Below are positions 39,622-48,567 of a DNA stretch of 64,000 bases, piece after piece. Both the position numbers and the translations under genes were made by a program. The stretch's first letter is position 1. The number at the start of each line of letters is the position of its first letter. The stretch comes from Pseudoalteromonas caenipelagi (GTDB lineage Bacteria; Pseudomonadota; Gammaproteobacteria; Enterobacterales; Alteromonadaceae). The notes beneath the pieces were generated by a model that was given only the letters and a program-made list of their open reading frames with translations, was not told the origin of the DNA and did not search any database. The stretch covers positions 1 to 64,000 of the forward strand of contig NZ_JABBPG010000003.1 in the NCBI RefSeq assembly GCF_013140855.1. The letters are read 5' to 3'.

Positions 39622-40032
39622 ATGGCTTATCAAATTAGCAACAAGGCTCCCACAGTTAGGGAGTTTTCTCTTCTTAGGCAAAAAGTTGGTTGGGGTGACA
39701 CCGACGAAATTTTGGCGCAAACAAGTCTTAATAACTCTTTATTTCACGTCACTATACGTTATCAAGATCTGCTTATTGCCATGGGCAGAGTAGTCGGTGA
39801 TGGCGGTTTATTTTATTACATACAAGATGTAGTCGTTGCACCAGATTACCAAGGCGAAGGGCTTGGTCACGCAGTAATGTATGAAATCGAAAGGTTTATA
39901 GCTAAAAATGCTAAGTCTGGCGCAACGGTTGCTTTGTTATCGGCAAAAGGTAAAGAAGCGTTTTACGAGCAGTATGATTACGTTGTTCGGACCGGAGAAC
40001 CTTTGGGTTTAGGGATGTGTAAATTCATTTAG
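39622..40032 (+). CDS. GNAT family N-acetyltransferase
   Basis: A 136-residue acetyltransferase of the small GNAT type. The acetyl-CoA pyrophosphate loop appears as VVVAPDYQGEGLGHAVM (Q/R-x-x-G-x-G/A form), followed by a helix and the C-terminal YEQYDYVVRTGEPLG strand. Substrate unknown. It stands alone between two signalling genes and the ATP-grasp gene. Confidence 0.88.
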   Translation: MAYQISNKAPTVREFSLLRQKVGWGDTDEILAQTSLNNSLFHVTIRYQDLLIAMGRVVGDGGLFYYIQDVVVAPDYQGEGLGHAVMYEIERFIAKNAKSGATVALLSAKGKEAFYEQYDYVVRTGEPLGLGMCKFI

Positions 40033-40193
40033 TGCTTTTGTTTAAATCTCTCATCGTAGAGATAAAAATAACTTGCTAGTCAACTAGGTACTTTCGCTTT
40101 ATAAATCGCTCAATGCTTCATAGCACAAAGCCGCTATATCGGTGCAAACGTGTTTTTATAGCGATTAATGACCTTTTATGATTAGGAATTTCC

Positions 40194-41624
40194 ATGTTAA
40201 AAACTTTGATTGTGGTTGAGTCGGAGCAAACCGCAGCTGAGTTTGGTTTAGCCAACGTACTGAGTTTTGAGCAATACTTACAAGATTATCCAAAACGCGA
40301 TGAGCCAAAAACCCGAATTATCAACTTGTGTGATACCGGCCAGTACCTGAGTAAAGGCTACTATTGTTCATTATTAGCTGAAGCTCGAAAGCATGTCGTA
40401 TTGCCCACAGTGAAAACGATAAACGCATTACGGACCGAGCATATTGAGCTTAACTTAAGTAGCGCACAGCGTAAGGCTTTAGAGCAACAACCTCAATGGC
40501 TGTTCTTTGGCCAAACAGATGTGGCCGCGTTGAATTCATTGGCAAGCACCTTATACAAGCGTTTTGCAGCACCTTTACTGCGAGTACGTGCCGTTAGTGA
40601 CAACCGCTTGTTGGTGGAACAAGGCTCGATTGCCCAGTTAGATGAAGTGCAAAATCCTCTGTTTCTCAACGTTGTGACCAAGCTTGGTGAGTCTTCTTGG
40701 CACTTTGGTTCAAAACAGCAACATGCTCGTTGGGAAATGGCGATTTTAGTTGACCCGCAAGAACCATCACCACCAAGTGATGAAGATGCAATTGCAAAGT
40801 TTGTGAAAGCCGCACGTAAAAATGGTATCCATGCGCAAGTAAAAACCATCAATACGCTTGAAGACATTAATCAATACGACGCGCTGTTCATACGCCAGAC
40901 GACTGCTATCGACCATCCAACGTACCGATTGGCGAGCAAAGCAGAAGGAGCGGGGGTGGTTGTTATTGACGACGCTACTTCTATTCTTCGTTGTTGCAAT
41001 AAAGTGTATTTGCATGATGCGTTTAGCTATTCAAAGGTGCCAACATTAAAAACGCATGTGCTCAGTGACGCTTCAGAGCAGACTTTAAGCTTTTTAGAGT
41101 CGTTATTTAGTTATCCCATGGTGTTAAAGATGCCAGAAGGGTCATTCTCTCGTGGTGTGTATAAGGTTGCCGACAGAAGTGAACTGTCGGTGCATTTAGA
41201 TGAGTTATTGGCTGAGAGTGCACTGGTGCTGGTGCAAGAGTACCTGTATACGGATTTTGACTGGCGAATTGGTGTGCTCAACGGCAGGGCTATTTATGCG
41301 TGTCGTTACCATATGGCTAGAAATCACTGGCAAATTTATAACCATAACTCCAAGCGTTTCAATTCGGGTGGTTTTGAAACATTACCAACGTTTGAAGTTC
41401 CAAGAGCGGTGTTATCTGCTGCGCTAAAAGCCTGTAAAATCATTGGTAATGGCCTTTATGGCGTAGATATCAAAGAGCTCAATGGTAAAGCCTATGTGAT
41501 TGAAGTTAATGATAATCCAAGTATTGATCATAAAGTTGAAGATGCATATTTGGGTAATGAGCTATACATGCTGATTATGGCTGAGTTTGTAAGGCGTCTC
41601 GAAGCCAGAGGCAAAGATGAGTAA
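40194..41624 (+). CDS. RimK-like ATP-grasp ligase with RLAN N-terminal domain
   Basis: A 476-residue protein. The N-terminal half (about 1-190) resembles the RLAN domain that precedes RimK-like ligases. The C-terminal half is an ATP-grasp fold with YPMVLKMPEGSFSRGV (nucleotide-binding lysine and glycine loop), VLVQEYL, DWRIGVLNG and the metal-binding VIEVNDNPSID. ATP-grasp enzymes of the RimK group join amino acids to protein or peptide carboxylates. Its last 8 bases overlap the next gene, a GNAT/C39-peptidase fusion, and the pair is a recurring combination. The substrate is unknown. Confidence 0.85.
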   Translation: MLKTLIVVESEQTAAEFGLANVLSFEQYLQDYPKRDEPKTRIINLCDTGQYLSKGYYCSLLAEARKHVVLPTVKTINALRTEHIELNLSSAQRKALEQQPQWLFFGQTDVAALNSLASTLYKRFAAPLLRVRAVSDNRLLVEQGSIAQLDEVQNPLFLNVVTKLGESSWHFGSKQQHARWEMAILVDPQEPSPPSDEDAIAKFVKAARKNGIHAQVKTINTLEDINQYDALFIRQTTAIDHPTYRLASKAEGAGVVVIDDATSILRCCNKVYLHDAFSYSKVPTLKTHVLSDASEQTLSFLESLFSYPMVLKMPEGSFSRGVYKVADRSELSVHLDELLAESALVLVQEYLYTDFDWRIGVLNGRAIYACRYHMARNHWQIYNHNSKRFNSGGFETLPTFEVPRAVLSAALKACKIIGNGLYGVDIKELNGKAYVIEVNDNPSIDHKVEDAYLGNELYMLIMAEFVRRLEARGKDE

Positions 41625-42726
41625 CAACACCGTTGTGTTGCGTTTGGCTCGGTCAGACGATTTAGCTCAGTTGTCAAAAATTGAGCAAACTTGCTTTAGT
41701 AACGACCGTTTAAGCAAACGCAGTTTAAAACATTGGTTAAGTGCAAAGCATGCTTTATTTTTAGTTGCAACTAGCTCTGACGCCATAGTGGGTTACGGAT
41801 TAGTATGGTGCTTGAAAGGAACGCGGTTAGCCCGATTATACTCGTTAGCCGTATTGCCAGCATATCGAGGTCAGGGAATTGCCCAGGTTCTGTTAAGTGA
41901 GCTTGAACAACTTACCCAGAGCAAGGGGCGGGCTTACCTTCGTTTAGAAGTTTCGGCGCTCAATCATGCTGCAATTTCGCTGTACAAGAGTTTAGGTTAT
42001 CAGGTGTTCGGTGCTTATAGCGATTATTACGGTGATGGCAGTGAAGCATTGCGGATGCAAAAGCGCGTAGCACGCTATGATGGTAAAGGCATTCGTTTGC
42101 AGGTGCCTTGGTATAAGCAAACCACTGAATTTACCTGTGGTCCAGCTGCTTTGTTGATGGCAATGTACAGCTTAGATACCAAAGTTGCGCTCAAACAAGT
42201 TGATGAACTAGCCATTTGGCGAGAAGCCACCACGATATTTATGACCAGTGGACATGGCGGGTGCCACCCTGTTGGGCTTGCTCTATCTGCCATTAAGCGC
42301 GGCTTTACAGCTCAGGTATTCTTAACACAACTTAGCGCACTATTTTTAGATGGCGTCAGAAGTGAAGAGAAAAAGCAGGTAATGTGTACGGTGCACGATG
42401 AGTTTATTACTCAAGCTCATAAATTGGGATGTGTATTGTATGAAAAACCACTAGAGTTAGATCAGTTGTATAAGTTACTCAAAGCTGGAGGGAGGGTTTT
42501 AATGCTTATTAGTACCTATCGTCTTGACGGCAAAAAGGCACCGCACTGGGTATGTGTAACGGCCATTGATGAGCATTGTGTTTATGTTCATGACCCAGAC
42601 TTGGATGCGTCGCAACAGGCGATAGACTGTCAACATGTGCCCATTGGCCTTATGGAGTTTTCTAAAATGGCTACCTTTGGTAAAAATCGTTTGCGTGCGG
42701 CCATTGCGATTGAAAAGCTACCATAA
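41617..42726 (+). CDS. GNAT acetyltransferase fused to a C39-like peptidase
   Basis: A 369-residue bifunctional protein. The N-terminal GNAT domain (about 6-150) has YSLAVLPAYRGQGIAQVLL and the ALNHAAISLYKSLGY helix. The C-terminal C39-like domain (about 160-365, DUF3335 type) has Cys174 in FTCGPAALLM, His310 in PHWVCV and Asp326 in VHDPD, a plausible papain-like triad. It overlaps the ATP-grasp gene by 8 bases. Together they could ligate, acetylate and trim a peptide or protein end; no substrate gene is recognisable next to them. Confidence 0.87.
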   Translation: MSNNTVVLRLARSDDLAQLSKIEQTCFSNDRLSKRSLKHWLSAKHALFLVATSSDAIVGYGLVWCLKGTRLARLYSLAVLPAYRGQGIAQVLLSELEQLTQSKGRAYLRLEVSALNHAAISLYKSLGYQVFGAYSDYYGDGSEALRMQKRVARYDGKGIRLQVPWYKQTTEFTCGPAALLMAMYSLDTKVALKQVDELAIWREATTIFMTSGHGGCHPVGLALSAIKRGFTAQVFLTQLSALFLDGVRSEEKKQVMCTVHDEFITQAHKLGCVLYEKPLELDQLYKLLKAGGRVLMLISTYRLDGKKAPHWVCVTAIDEHCVYVHDPDLDASQQAIDCQHVPIGLMEFSKMATFGKNRLRAAIAIEKLP

Positions 42727-42754
42727 GTGGCAAACGACACGTGTTTAGGATGAT

Positions 42755-42872
42755 GAGATTCTGAAACAAGTTCAGAATGACGAAATAAGTTCAGAATGAC
42801 GAGGCAAATTTGCTAGGAAGACGGCAGCGCTCAAATAGCACTTGTCGTCTTCCTGACGAAGGTCAGGATCTC
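42755..42872. repeat. REPIN-like palindromic repeat pair
   Basis: Two related hairpins lie in inverted orientation: GAGATTCTGAAACAAG... at 42755-42782 and, on the other strand, GAGATCCTGACCTTCG... at 42846-42872. Each can fold alone (ATTCTGAA/TTCAGAAT and CCTGAC/GTCAGG). A 16-base piece, AAGTTCAGAATGACGA, is repeated directly at 42768 and 42787. The unit fills the space between the C39 fusion and the convergent membrane-protein gene. It resembles REP doublets mobilised by RAYT transposases; no RAYT gene is in the window. Confidence 0.6.
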
Positions 42873-43304
42873 TTAAGCGGCTCGTTTACTGTAGTGCCAG
42901 CCCAGAGCATAACCGCAGCCACATAAAAACCAGATAATACTGGCGATAATCGAAAATGCGTTAGTTTGCTGCCAAAAAATTATACTCAGGGGAATGGCTG
43001 ACAATCCCCTGAATAAGCACATCACAGCTAATAGTGCTAAAGCAAGTCGTTGCAAAGGCAATGTCCGAATGAGGCCTGTCGCAGCTAATGCATATGCGCC
43101 ACAAATCAAAAATAATAGACTCACCAAGAGTGTAGTTAAAGGCGCAAGCAAAGTACCTGCATTGGCAGAATCAATAACAAATTGTGGAGCAAGTTGTGCT
43201 CGGTAGCATTGCTCCCCTAGGGCGATACAGCTGGTATGGGCTACTGCAGTTATAATGGTCATCAGTACACAGAACAATAAAAAGCCTTTAACAACTTTTG
43301 GCAT
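42873..43304 (-). CDS. Hypothetical four-helix membrane protein
   Basis: A 143-residue inner-membrane protein with four hydrophobic segments (about 5-25, 48-72, 83-103, 113-135) and three early cysteines in a periplasmic loop (SCIALGEQC). I do not recognise a family. It is divergent from the SDR gene across an 87-base region that contains a long inverted repeat, so the two may be co-regulated. Confidence 0.65.
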   Translation of the reverse strand: MPKVVKGFLLFCVLMTIITAVAHTSCIALGEQCYRAQLAPQFVIDSANAGTLLAPLTTLLVSLLFLICGAYALAATGLIRTLPLQRLALALLAVMCLFRGLSAIPLSIIFWQQTNAFSIIASIIWFLCGCGYALGWHYSKRAA

Positions 43305-43326
43305 GCCTAACTATTCCTTTTAGTTG

Positions 43327-43368
43327 AGTATGATAAACAACTCCATTTATAGTGTTGCTTATCATACT
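43327..43368. promoter_or_regulatory. Long inverted repeat between divergent genes (operator candidate)
   Basis: AGTATGATAAACAAC at 43327-43341 and GTTGCTTATCATACT at 43354-43368 form a 15-base inverted repeat with one mismatch and a 12-base spacer. It overlaps a possible -35/-10 pair (TTGAGT at 43324-43329, TTATAG at 43347-43352, 17-base spacer) for the SDR gene. The regulator is unknown. Confidence 0.5.
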
Positions 43369-43391
43369 AATCCCAACACAGAGCAAACACA

Positions 43392-44231
43392 ATGGAGCAT
43401 AAAATAAACCCTACAATTATCATAACAGGTGCATCTAAAGGCGTTGGGGCAGCCTCTGCACTTGCCTACGCAAAAGCTTATCCAAATGGTGTTAATTTAG
43501 TGCTGGTGGCTAGAAACTTGGACCCTCTTGAAAAAATGCAGGCGCAGCTAGCTTGTTACTCGCAATGCCACATTTTATTGGTCCAAGCAGATGTCGCGTC
43601 GTTAAGTGATTGTGAGCGAATCATCACTCAGGCAGTTGGGAAATTTGGCTTTATTAACGTGTTAGTCAATAATGCAGGGCTGCACTATCGAGGTGATTTT
43701 AGTAAATTATCAGCTCAGCATGTGGCCGCTATGGTGGATGTGAATATGAGAGCACCAATGGTACTAAGCGCTCTAGCAATAAAGCATATGCCCAGTACTG
43801 AGCACAATGCGATTGTGATGGTTGGCTCACTAGCAGGGTTAACCCCTCTGCAGGGGGCGGCGACTTATAGCGGGACTAAGTCTGGTTTGCGAGCCTTTAC
43901 TTATGCGCTCCATGATGAACTTATAACGAGCAAAATAAATGTTGCGGTCGTGTCACCTGGGCCCATTGATACCGGTTTCATTATGGATGAAATCGATCAA
44001 GTTGAAGATATTGTGTATTCGCAGCCGATGAGCAGTGCAGAGCAAGTAGCAGATGCAATCGTGCAGCTTAGCCAATCAACGATGACTGAAACTGCCATGC
44101 CATGGGCCAGTGGTAAATTGGCAACCTTTAGTTACTTATTCCCGATCTTTCGTCGCGCAGTCAGAGGACTGCTCTATCGCATTGGCGCAAAGAACAAAGA
44201 AAAGTATCGTCGTATAAATAATCAACGCTAG
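43392..44231 (+). CDS. Short-chain dehydrogenase/reductase
   Basis: A 279-residue classical SDR. The cofactor motif TGASKGVG is at 12-19, NNAG (VLVNNAGLHYRG) near 94-97, the catalytic serine lies in MVGSLAG, and Tyr159 and Lys163 form YSGTK. An extra C-terminal hydrophobic/basic tail (SYLFPIFRRAVRGLLYRIGAK split by a short turn) suggests membrane association, as in DltE- or SadH-type SDRs. Substrate unknown. Its stop overlaps the stop of the convergent LysR gene by four bases. Confidence 0.87.
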   Translation: MEHKINPTIIITGASKGVGAASALAYAKAYPNGVNLVLVARNLDPLEKMQAQLACYSQCHILLVQADVASLSDCERIITQAVGKFGFINVLVNNAGLHYRGDFSKLSAQHVAAMVDVNMRAPMVLSALAIKHMPSTEHNAIVMVGSLAGLTPLQGAATYSGTKSGLRAFTYALHDELITSKINVAVVSPGPIDTGFIMDEIDQVEDIVYSQPMSSAEQVADAIVQLSQSTMTETAMPWASGKLATFSYLFPIFRRAVRGLLYRIGAKNKEKYRRINNQR

Positions 44232-45124
44232 CGATCTGGTTGCTGGTTTAGCTGTGACAGCAGCCATTTTTTAAACTCTGCAATCCTAGCTGCGCGTGGC
44301 GAGTTAGGATTGTGTAAGAAGCTATAACGTACGCCTGGTCCACAGCTGATATCAAATGGTTGTACCAATAAGCCTTGTTGTAAATAATGTTTAGCTTGAA
44401 CTGCTGAGCCCAAGCAGATGCCGTGCCCGGTCAAAACGGCGCCAAGTGCAAAGTCCATGTTCGTGACCTCAAGCCATTGGCTGTTGTTATCACTGCGTTG
44501 AATACCAGCGGCATCGAACCAATTCTGCCAATAATCGTTATATGAATAGTAAACAAGTCGGCAGTGGGACATGTTTTCAATGTTTTCTAAGTTAGCTTGC
44601 TGTGCAAACTTGGGAGAGCACAGTGGCACAAGTTGATCTTCTAAAATCACCTCTTGCTCTAGATCAGGAAAAACAGAATAGCCATAACGAATAGCAACGT
44701 CTACATCGCCATGTTTTATGTCTTCTACATTTGGAGATACCAGCACTCGGATTGCGATATCGGGGTAGGCTTCTGAAAAGCGCCACATGTTTGGAATTAA
44801 AATCATTGAAGCAAACGACTGTGTGGTAGTAACCGTTAGCGTGCCAGAGAGTGGCTCGCAGATAACTTTACGCACACTTTGTGCAATATCATCAAAACTA
44901 TGAGATAGCGACTGAGCTAATTGCTCTCCTTGGATAGTCGGTTTCATGCCTCTACCTTGGCGATAAAAAAGCTTACAGCCTAGGTGTGATTCTAACAATC
45001 TTATCTGTTGGCTGACTGCCGCTTGCGTTACGAATAGCTCTTGGGCTGCCAAACTGTAGCTTTGGTGGCGCGCAGCGGCTTCTACATAACGTAAAGCGGT
45101 AAAATGATTGAGTTCTTTATACAT
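44228..45124 (-). CDS. LysR family regulator (GcvA-like)
   Basis: A 298-residue LysR-type regulator. The N-terminal winged helix-turn-helix (SYSLAAQELFVTQAAVSQQIRLLE) spans about residues 22-46, and the effector domain from about 95 has the GcvA-group pattern (VDVAIRYG, LVPLCSP). The target is not obvious. It is divergent from the dihaem peroxidase gene across 379 bases, so control of that gene is possible but unproven. Confidence 0.88.
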   Translation of the reverse strand: MYKELNHFTALRYVEAAARHQSYSLAAQELFVTQAAVSQQIRLLESHLGCKLFYRQGRGMKPTIQGEQLAQSLSHSFDDIAQSVRKVICEPLSGTLTVTTTQSFASMILIPNMWRFSEAYPDIAIRVLVSPNVEDIKHGDVDVAIRYGYSVFPDLEQEVILEDQLVPLCSPKFAQQANLENIENMSHCRLVYYSYNDYWQNWFDAAGIQRSDNNSQWLEVTNMDFALGAVLTGHGICLGSAVQAKHYLQQGLLVQPFDISCGPGVRYSFLHNPNSPRAARIAEFKKWLLSQLNQQPDR

Positions 45125-45503
45125 TAGCTGAACTTATAGTATGTGTTAGAAATTATCGTTCGGATTTTGCTCGGTTTTTATCAATAATGGCACAACTTAG
45201 TGTTGGATGGAAATATTATTATGAGCAATAAAATAAAAGATAAAACAAATAAAAGCAGTGTTTTAAGTGGTAATGGACAGCCACTTTTCTTTGCAAAAAT
45301 AATGAAAACTCTTAATGTAATGGGAGGAAAATTGCAGCTTTCTGGCGCTGTGTTCATAAAATGATTATAAGTTTTAGTTTATTTTTAATTGGGGTGCCTA
45401 AAATCAAAATGTGCAGTTTTTTGAAATAAGAGATAGCTTTCACATTTGCTGCACTTTTGCTTGCCATTGTTAAATTTCAAAACACAATTGGTTTGGAGTG
45501 AAT
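45125..45503. other. Intergenic region before the dihaem peroxidase
   Basis: An AT-rich spacer. A 47-codon frame at 45221-45364 (ATG preceded by GGATGG, product rich in Lys/Asn with a GGKLQLSGAVFIK end) might be a small gene, but there is no family evidence. A ribosome-binding site (TTTGGAG) for the peroxidase is at 45492-45498. Confidence 0.4.
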
Positions 45504-47024
45504 ATGAACAACGCACCTCTCAAGCACGCTGCAATATTACTTGCAGTGCTTAGTACAATTCATGTATCAACATTGCATGCAAAACCAAGAACGCAGCCAC
45601 CACCACGCCAGCCACCCGGTGTACAACCTGCTACTGCACTTGACCAAGAGCTAAGCGTGTTGATTTCACAGCATGGTTTAACTGGTCGCGTGGCAGGTGC
45701 TAGGCAACTACCAAAAATTTCAGATCCAATCGCTCGTCTAGGAATGCAGCTGTTTTTTACCAAAGCACTCGGAGGAGAAAAGTCAGTTGCCTGCGCAAGC
45801 TGTCATGACCCGCGTTTAGGTGGGGCGGATGCACTGTCTTTGCCGATAGGAACGAATGCAATAGAAGAAAATATCGTTGGCCCAAACCGCCGTGCTATCA
45901 ATGATGAAATCAACATTCCTCGCAATTCGCCGACTATATTTAATACTGGCTTTGCAACTAACTCATTATTTTGGGATGGGCGTGTAGAGCGTGTCACAGT
46001 GACTGATGAGCAAGGTAATGAAACAAGTTTTATTAGTACGCCAGACTCGGGCTTTGGTGTGCCTGACGATAAAGCAGGTGGCACTTTGGTAAGTACTTTG
46101 GCACGTTTTCCTGTGACCTCAAAAGAAGAAATGCGCGGCGAGGCATTCCCTGATGTGACGACAAACGAAGCGCTTAGAACACACCTTGCACAGCGTATCG
46201 GCGATTACGGTGCAGAGCAAGGATCGCTTGCAACCAATGATTGGCTACAAGTGTTTCGTGAAGCGTTTGATTCACAAGCAGATGCCGAATCGCTTATCAC
46301 CTTTGATAATATCGCCTTTGCATTGGGGCAATATCAGGCCTCTTTTGTCATGATCAACACAGATTGGCATCGCTATGTACGCGGTGACTTGAGGGCGCTT
46401 AGCGAGCAGCAAAAAAATGGCGCAAAGTTATTCTTTACGCAAATTGCTGATGGTGGAGCAGGTTGCGTTAATTGTCACAGCGGAGAGCGTTTCACCAATG
46501 ATGGCTTTTTTAACTTAGCCTTTCCACAATACGGCATTGGTAAAGATGAAACGCATGCTGACATAGGGCGTGCTGCGATTGACCCTCAAGCGCGAAACCA
46601 ATTTGCGTTTCGTGTTCCAAGCCTGTTAAACGTATCATTAACAGCACCGTACAGCCATGCTGGTGCCTATGAAAGCTTGGAGCAGGTAGTCAGTCATTAT
46701 TCTAACCCTGAGCAAGCTGTCGAGCAGTTTTTTCAACGTGGTGGTGCATGTGACTTAAAGCAGTTTGCCACCAGCGCTCAGTGTGAGACACTTAACCTAA
46801 ATGCACGTCAAAACAGTGAAGCCGCGCTGCAATTATTGCGTCAGTCGCCTTTTGTTGCAGCAAATTTAGATGCCGGGCAACAGCAAGATTTAGTTGCTTT
46901 TTTACATGCGCTTACTGACCGCTGTGCTAAAGATCAAAAATGTATTAGAAGGTGGGTACCTAATCGCAGAATGCCAGATCCTGACAATTTGCGCCTGCGT
47001 ACACCACGCCCTGTAGGTGGATAG
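45504..47024 (+). CDS. Dihaem cytochrome c peroxidase/MauG-family protein
   Basis: A 506-residue periplasmic protein. A signal peptide ends near residue 26 (LHA), followed by a Pro/Arg-rich stretch (KPRTQPPPRQPPG). Two covalent haem motifs are present: CASCH at 97-101 and CVNCH at 321-325. The pattern AYSHAGAYESLEQVVSHY near residue 385-400 is typical of bacterial cytochrome c peroxidase/MauG relatives. A second Pro/Arg-rich tail ends the protein. The GTG at 45498 is in frame, but the ATG at 45504 is better spaced. It is followed at 9 bases by a sensor kinase gene. Activity could be peroxide reduction or protein cofactor oxidation. Confidence 0.87.
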   Translation: MNNAPLKHAAILLAVLSTIHVSTLHAKPRTQPPPRQPPGVQPATALDQELSVLISQHGLTGRVAGARQLPKISDPIARLGMQLFFTKALGGEKSVACASCHDPRLGGADALSLPIGTNAIEENIVGPNRRAINDEINIPRNSPTIFNTGFATNSLFWDGRVERVTVTDEQGNETSFISTPDSGFGVPDDKAGGTLVSTLARFPVTSKEEMRGEAFPDVTTNEALRTHLAQRIGDYGAEQGSLATNDWLQVFREAFDSQADAESLITFDNIAFALGQYQASFVMINTDWHRYVRGDLRALSEQQKNGAKLFFTQIADGGAGCVNCHSGERFTNDGFFNLAFPQYGIGKDETHADIGRAAIDPQARNQFAFRVPSLLNVSLTAPYSHAGAYESLEQVVSHYSNPEQAVEQFFQRGGACDLKQFATSAQCETLNLNARQNSEAALQLLRQSPFVAANLDAGQQQDLVAFLHALTDRCAKDQKCIRRWVPNRRMPDPDNLRLRTPRPVGG

Positions 47025-47033
47025 CCAAATATT

Positions 47034-48554
47034 ATGAAAATGACCATTCGCGTCAAACTACTGCTCATTATTTTATTGGCCAATACCGCTTTGGTACTGG
47101 CCATTTACCTTGCAAATAAGCTGGCATTTGAAAAAAGCTTTTCTCAGTACATAGAAAATACCTCACGTGTTCAGCTGCAAGAAGTTATAGCGAAAGTAGC
47201 CCAAACCTACGAGCATCACCAATCACTTGATTGGGTGTATAAAGGCTCAGATGAATGGGAGAGTTTGGTCCGTTTGTATTATGGTATTAGCGATGATGGC
47301 GCACCGCGCAGGCGCGTAGCTTCCCGTCCGCCGCCTCCTCGTTATGAACAAAGGTCAGATGGTGAGCCTAGACATCGTCCTCCAAGGAGACGCGCTGAGG
47401 ACGAAGCGCGCCCGCCAAGAGATAGAAGAGCGCCACCCAGAAGAGCTGAGAATCGCAGGCTTTTACTTAAAGATGCTCATAGTAAATTATTGATGGGAAA
47501 CGCAAAAAATACTAAAAACACCTTTTGGTTTCCAGTTTACAAAACCGACCATTTGCCTGAACCAAAACAGCAACAAGTGATAGCCTACCTTGGTGTTGAA
47601 GGCAGTGGCCTGATCAGAAACGAATTTGATACGCTGTTTGCAAAACAGCAGCAACAGCAGTTTATACTAATCGCAGTGATTGCATTATTGGTGACGGTGA
47701 TATTAGCTGTGCCATTTAGTAAATACTTAGTAAAACCAATTGTGCTGCTGCGAAAAAATGCCAAGGTGTTGGCACAAGGTAACTATGATGCGCAAGTGGA
47801 TATTCATAGTAAAGATGAGTTGGGACTGCTTGCTCGTGATATGAATCGCCTGGCAGAAACCTTGGCTCAAAACCAAAGTGCGCGACAACAGTGGATTGCT
47901 GATATATCGCATGAACTACGCACACCAATTGCAGTGATCCGTGCTGAGATAGAAGGAATGATAGATGGTGTCATACCCACAGAGACTGAGCAGTTAATGT
48001 CGTTAAATGAAGAAATTCAACGTTTAACTCGTTTAGTAGATGATTTACACCAGCTATCGTTATCGGATAAAGGGGCACTAACTTACAATATGGCCCAGCA
48101 TAATCTGTATGACATCCTGTCGCGTACCTTTGCTAAAAGCCGGCATCTTATCGATGCCAAACATCTGGCTTTTTCGCTACAGTGTAATGAGCTGCTTGAG
48201 ATTGAGTGTGATGAACAACGTTTGGGGCAGCTGTTTGATAATTTGTTACAAAACACCTTACGTTACACAGATTCATCGAAACAACAGCCCGGTACACTAG
48301 ATGTTAAGGTGTCACAACGGCAAGGTGTTACGACGATTTGCTGGCAAGATAGTGCACCTAGCGTGCCAACAAGCCTGCTCGAAAAGTTATTTGACAGGCT
48401 TTATCGTGTTGAAGGGGCACGAAGCAGAGCTGCTGGCGGTTCAGGGTTAGGCTTAGCAATATGTCAAAGTATTGTTCAGGCACACAACGGAGATATAAAA
48501 GCGCGCTTGAGTGAACTGGGCGGTGTCGCTATTATGATTGAACTGAGACATTAA
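47034..48554 (+). CDS. BaeS-like sensor histidine kinase with Arg/Pro-rich periplasmic loop
   Basis: A 506-residue membrane kinase: helix 1 near 8-27, periplasmic domain to about 205, helix 2 near 206-225, then HAMP, HisKA with His293 (DISHELRTPIAV) and HATPase (GSGLGLAIC). Residues 91-142 hold 19 Arg and 12 Pro, an unusual low-complexity block on the predicted periplasmic side. The gene lies 9 bases after the dihaem protein gene and just before a BaeR-like regulator, so the three are one operon. Sensing of metals, peroxide or anionic envelope stress is conceivable. Confidence 0.87.
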   Translation: MKMTIRVKLLLIILLANTALVLAIYLANKLAFEKSFSQYIENTSRVQLQEVIAKVAQTYEHHQSLDWVYKGSDEWESLVRLYYGISDDGAPRRRVASRPPPPRYEQRSDGEPRHRPPRRRAEDEARPPRDRRAPPRRAENRRLLLKDAHSKLLMGNAKNTKNTFWFPVYKTDHLPEPKQQQVIAYLGVEGSGLIRNEFDTLFAKQQQQQFILIAVIALLVTVILAVPFSKYLVKPIVLLRKNAKVLAQGNYDAQVDIHSKDELGLLARDMNRLAETLAQNQSARQQWIADISHELRTPIAVIRAEIEGMIDGVIPTETEQLMSLNEEIQRLTRLVDDLHQLSLSDKGALTYNMAQHNLYDILSRTFAKSRHLIDAKHLAFSLQCNELLEIECDEQRLGQLFDNLLQNTLRYTDSSKQQPGTLDVKVSQRQGVTTICWQDSAPSVPTSLLEKLFDRLYRVEGARSRAAGGSGLGLAICQSIVQAHNGDIKARLSELGGVAIMIELRH

Positions 48555-48567
48555 ATGGACAGCCTGT

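Noticed and set aside
45181..45210. TGGCAC sequence upstream of the dihaem peroxidase as a sigma-54 promoter
   Set aside because: The GC element is not at the required 10-base distance from GG, and the site is about 300 bases from the start codon.
45221..45364. 47-codon ORF with GGATGG before the ATG
   Set aside because: It could be real, but the product (Lys/Asn-rich, then a GG-containing end) has no leader pattern or homologue that I can name, so it is kept only as a note in the intergenic entry.
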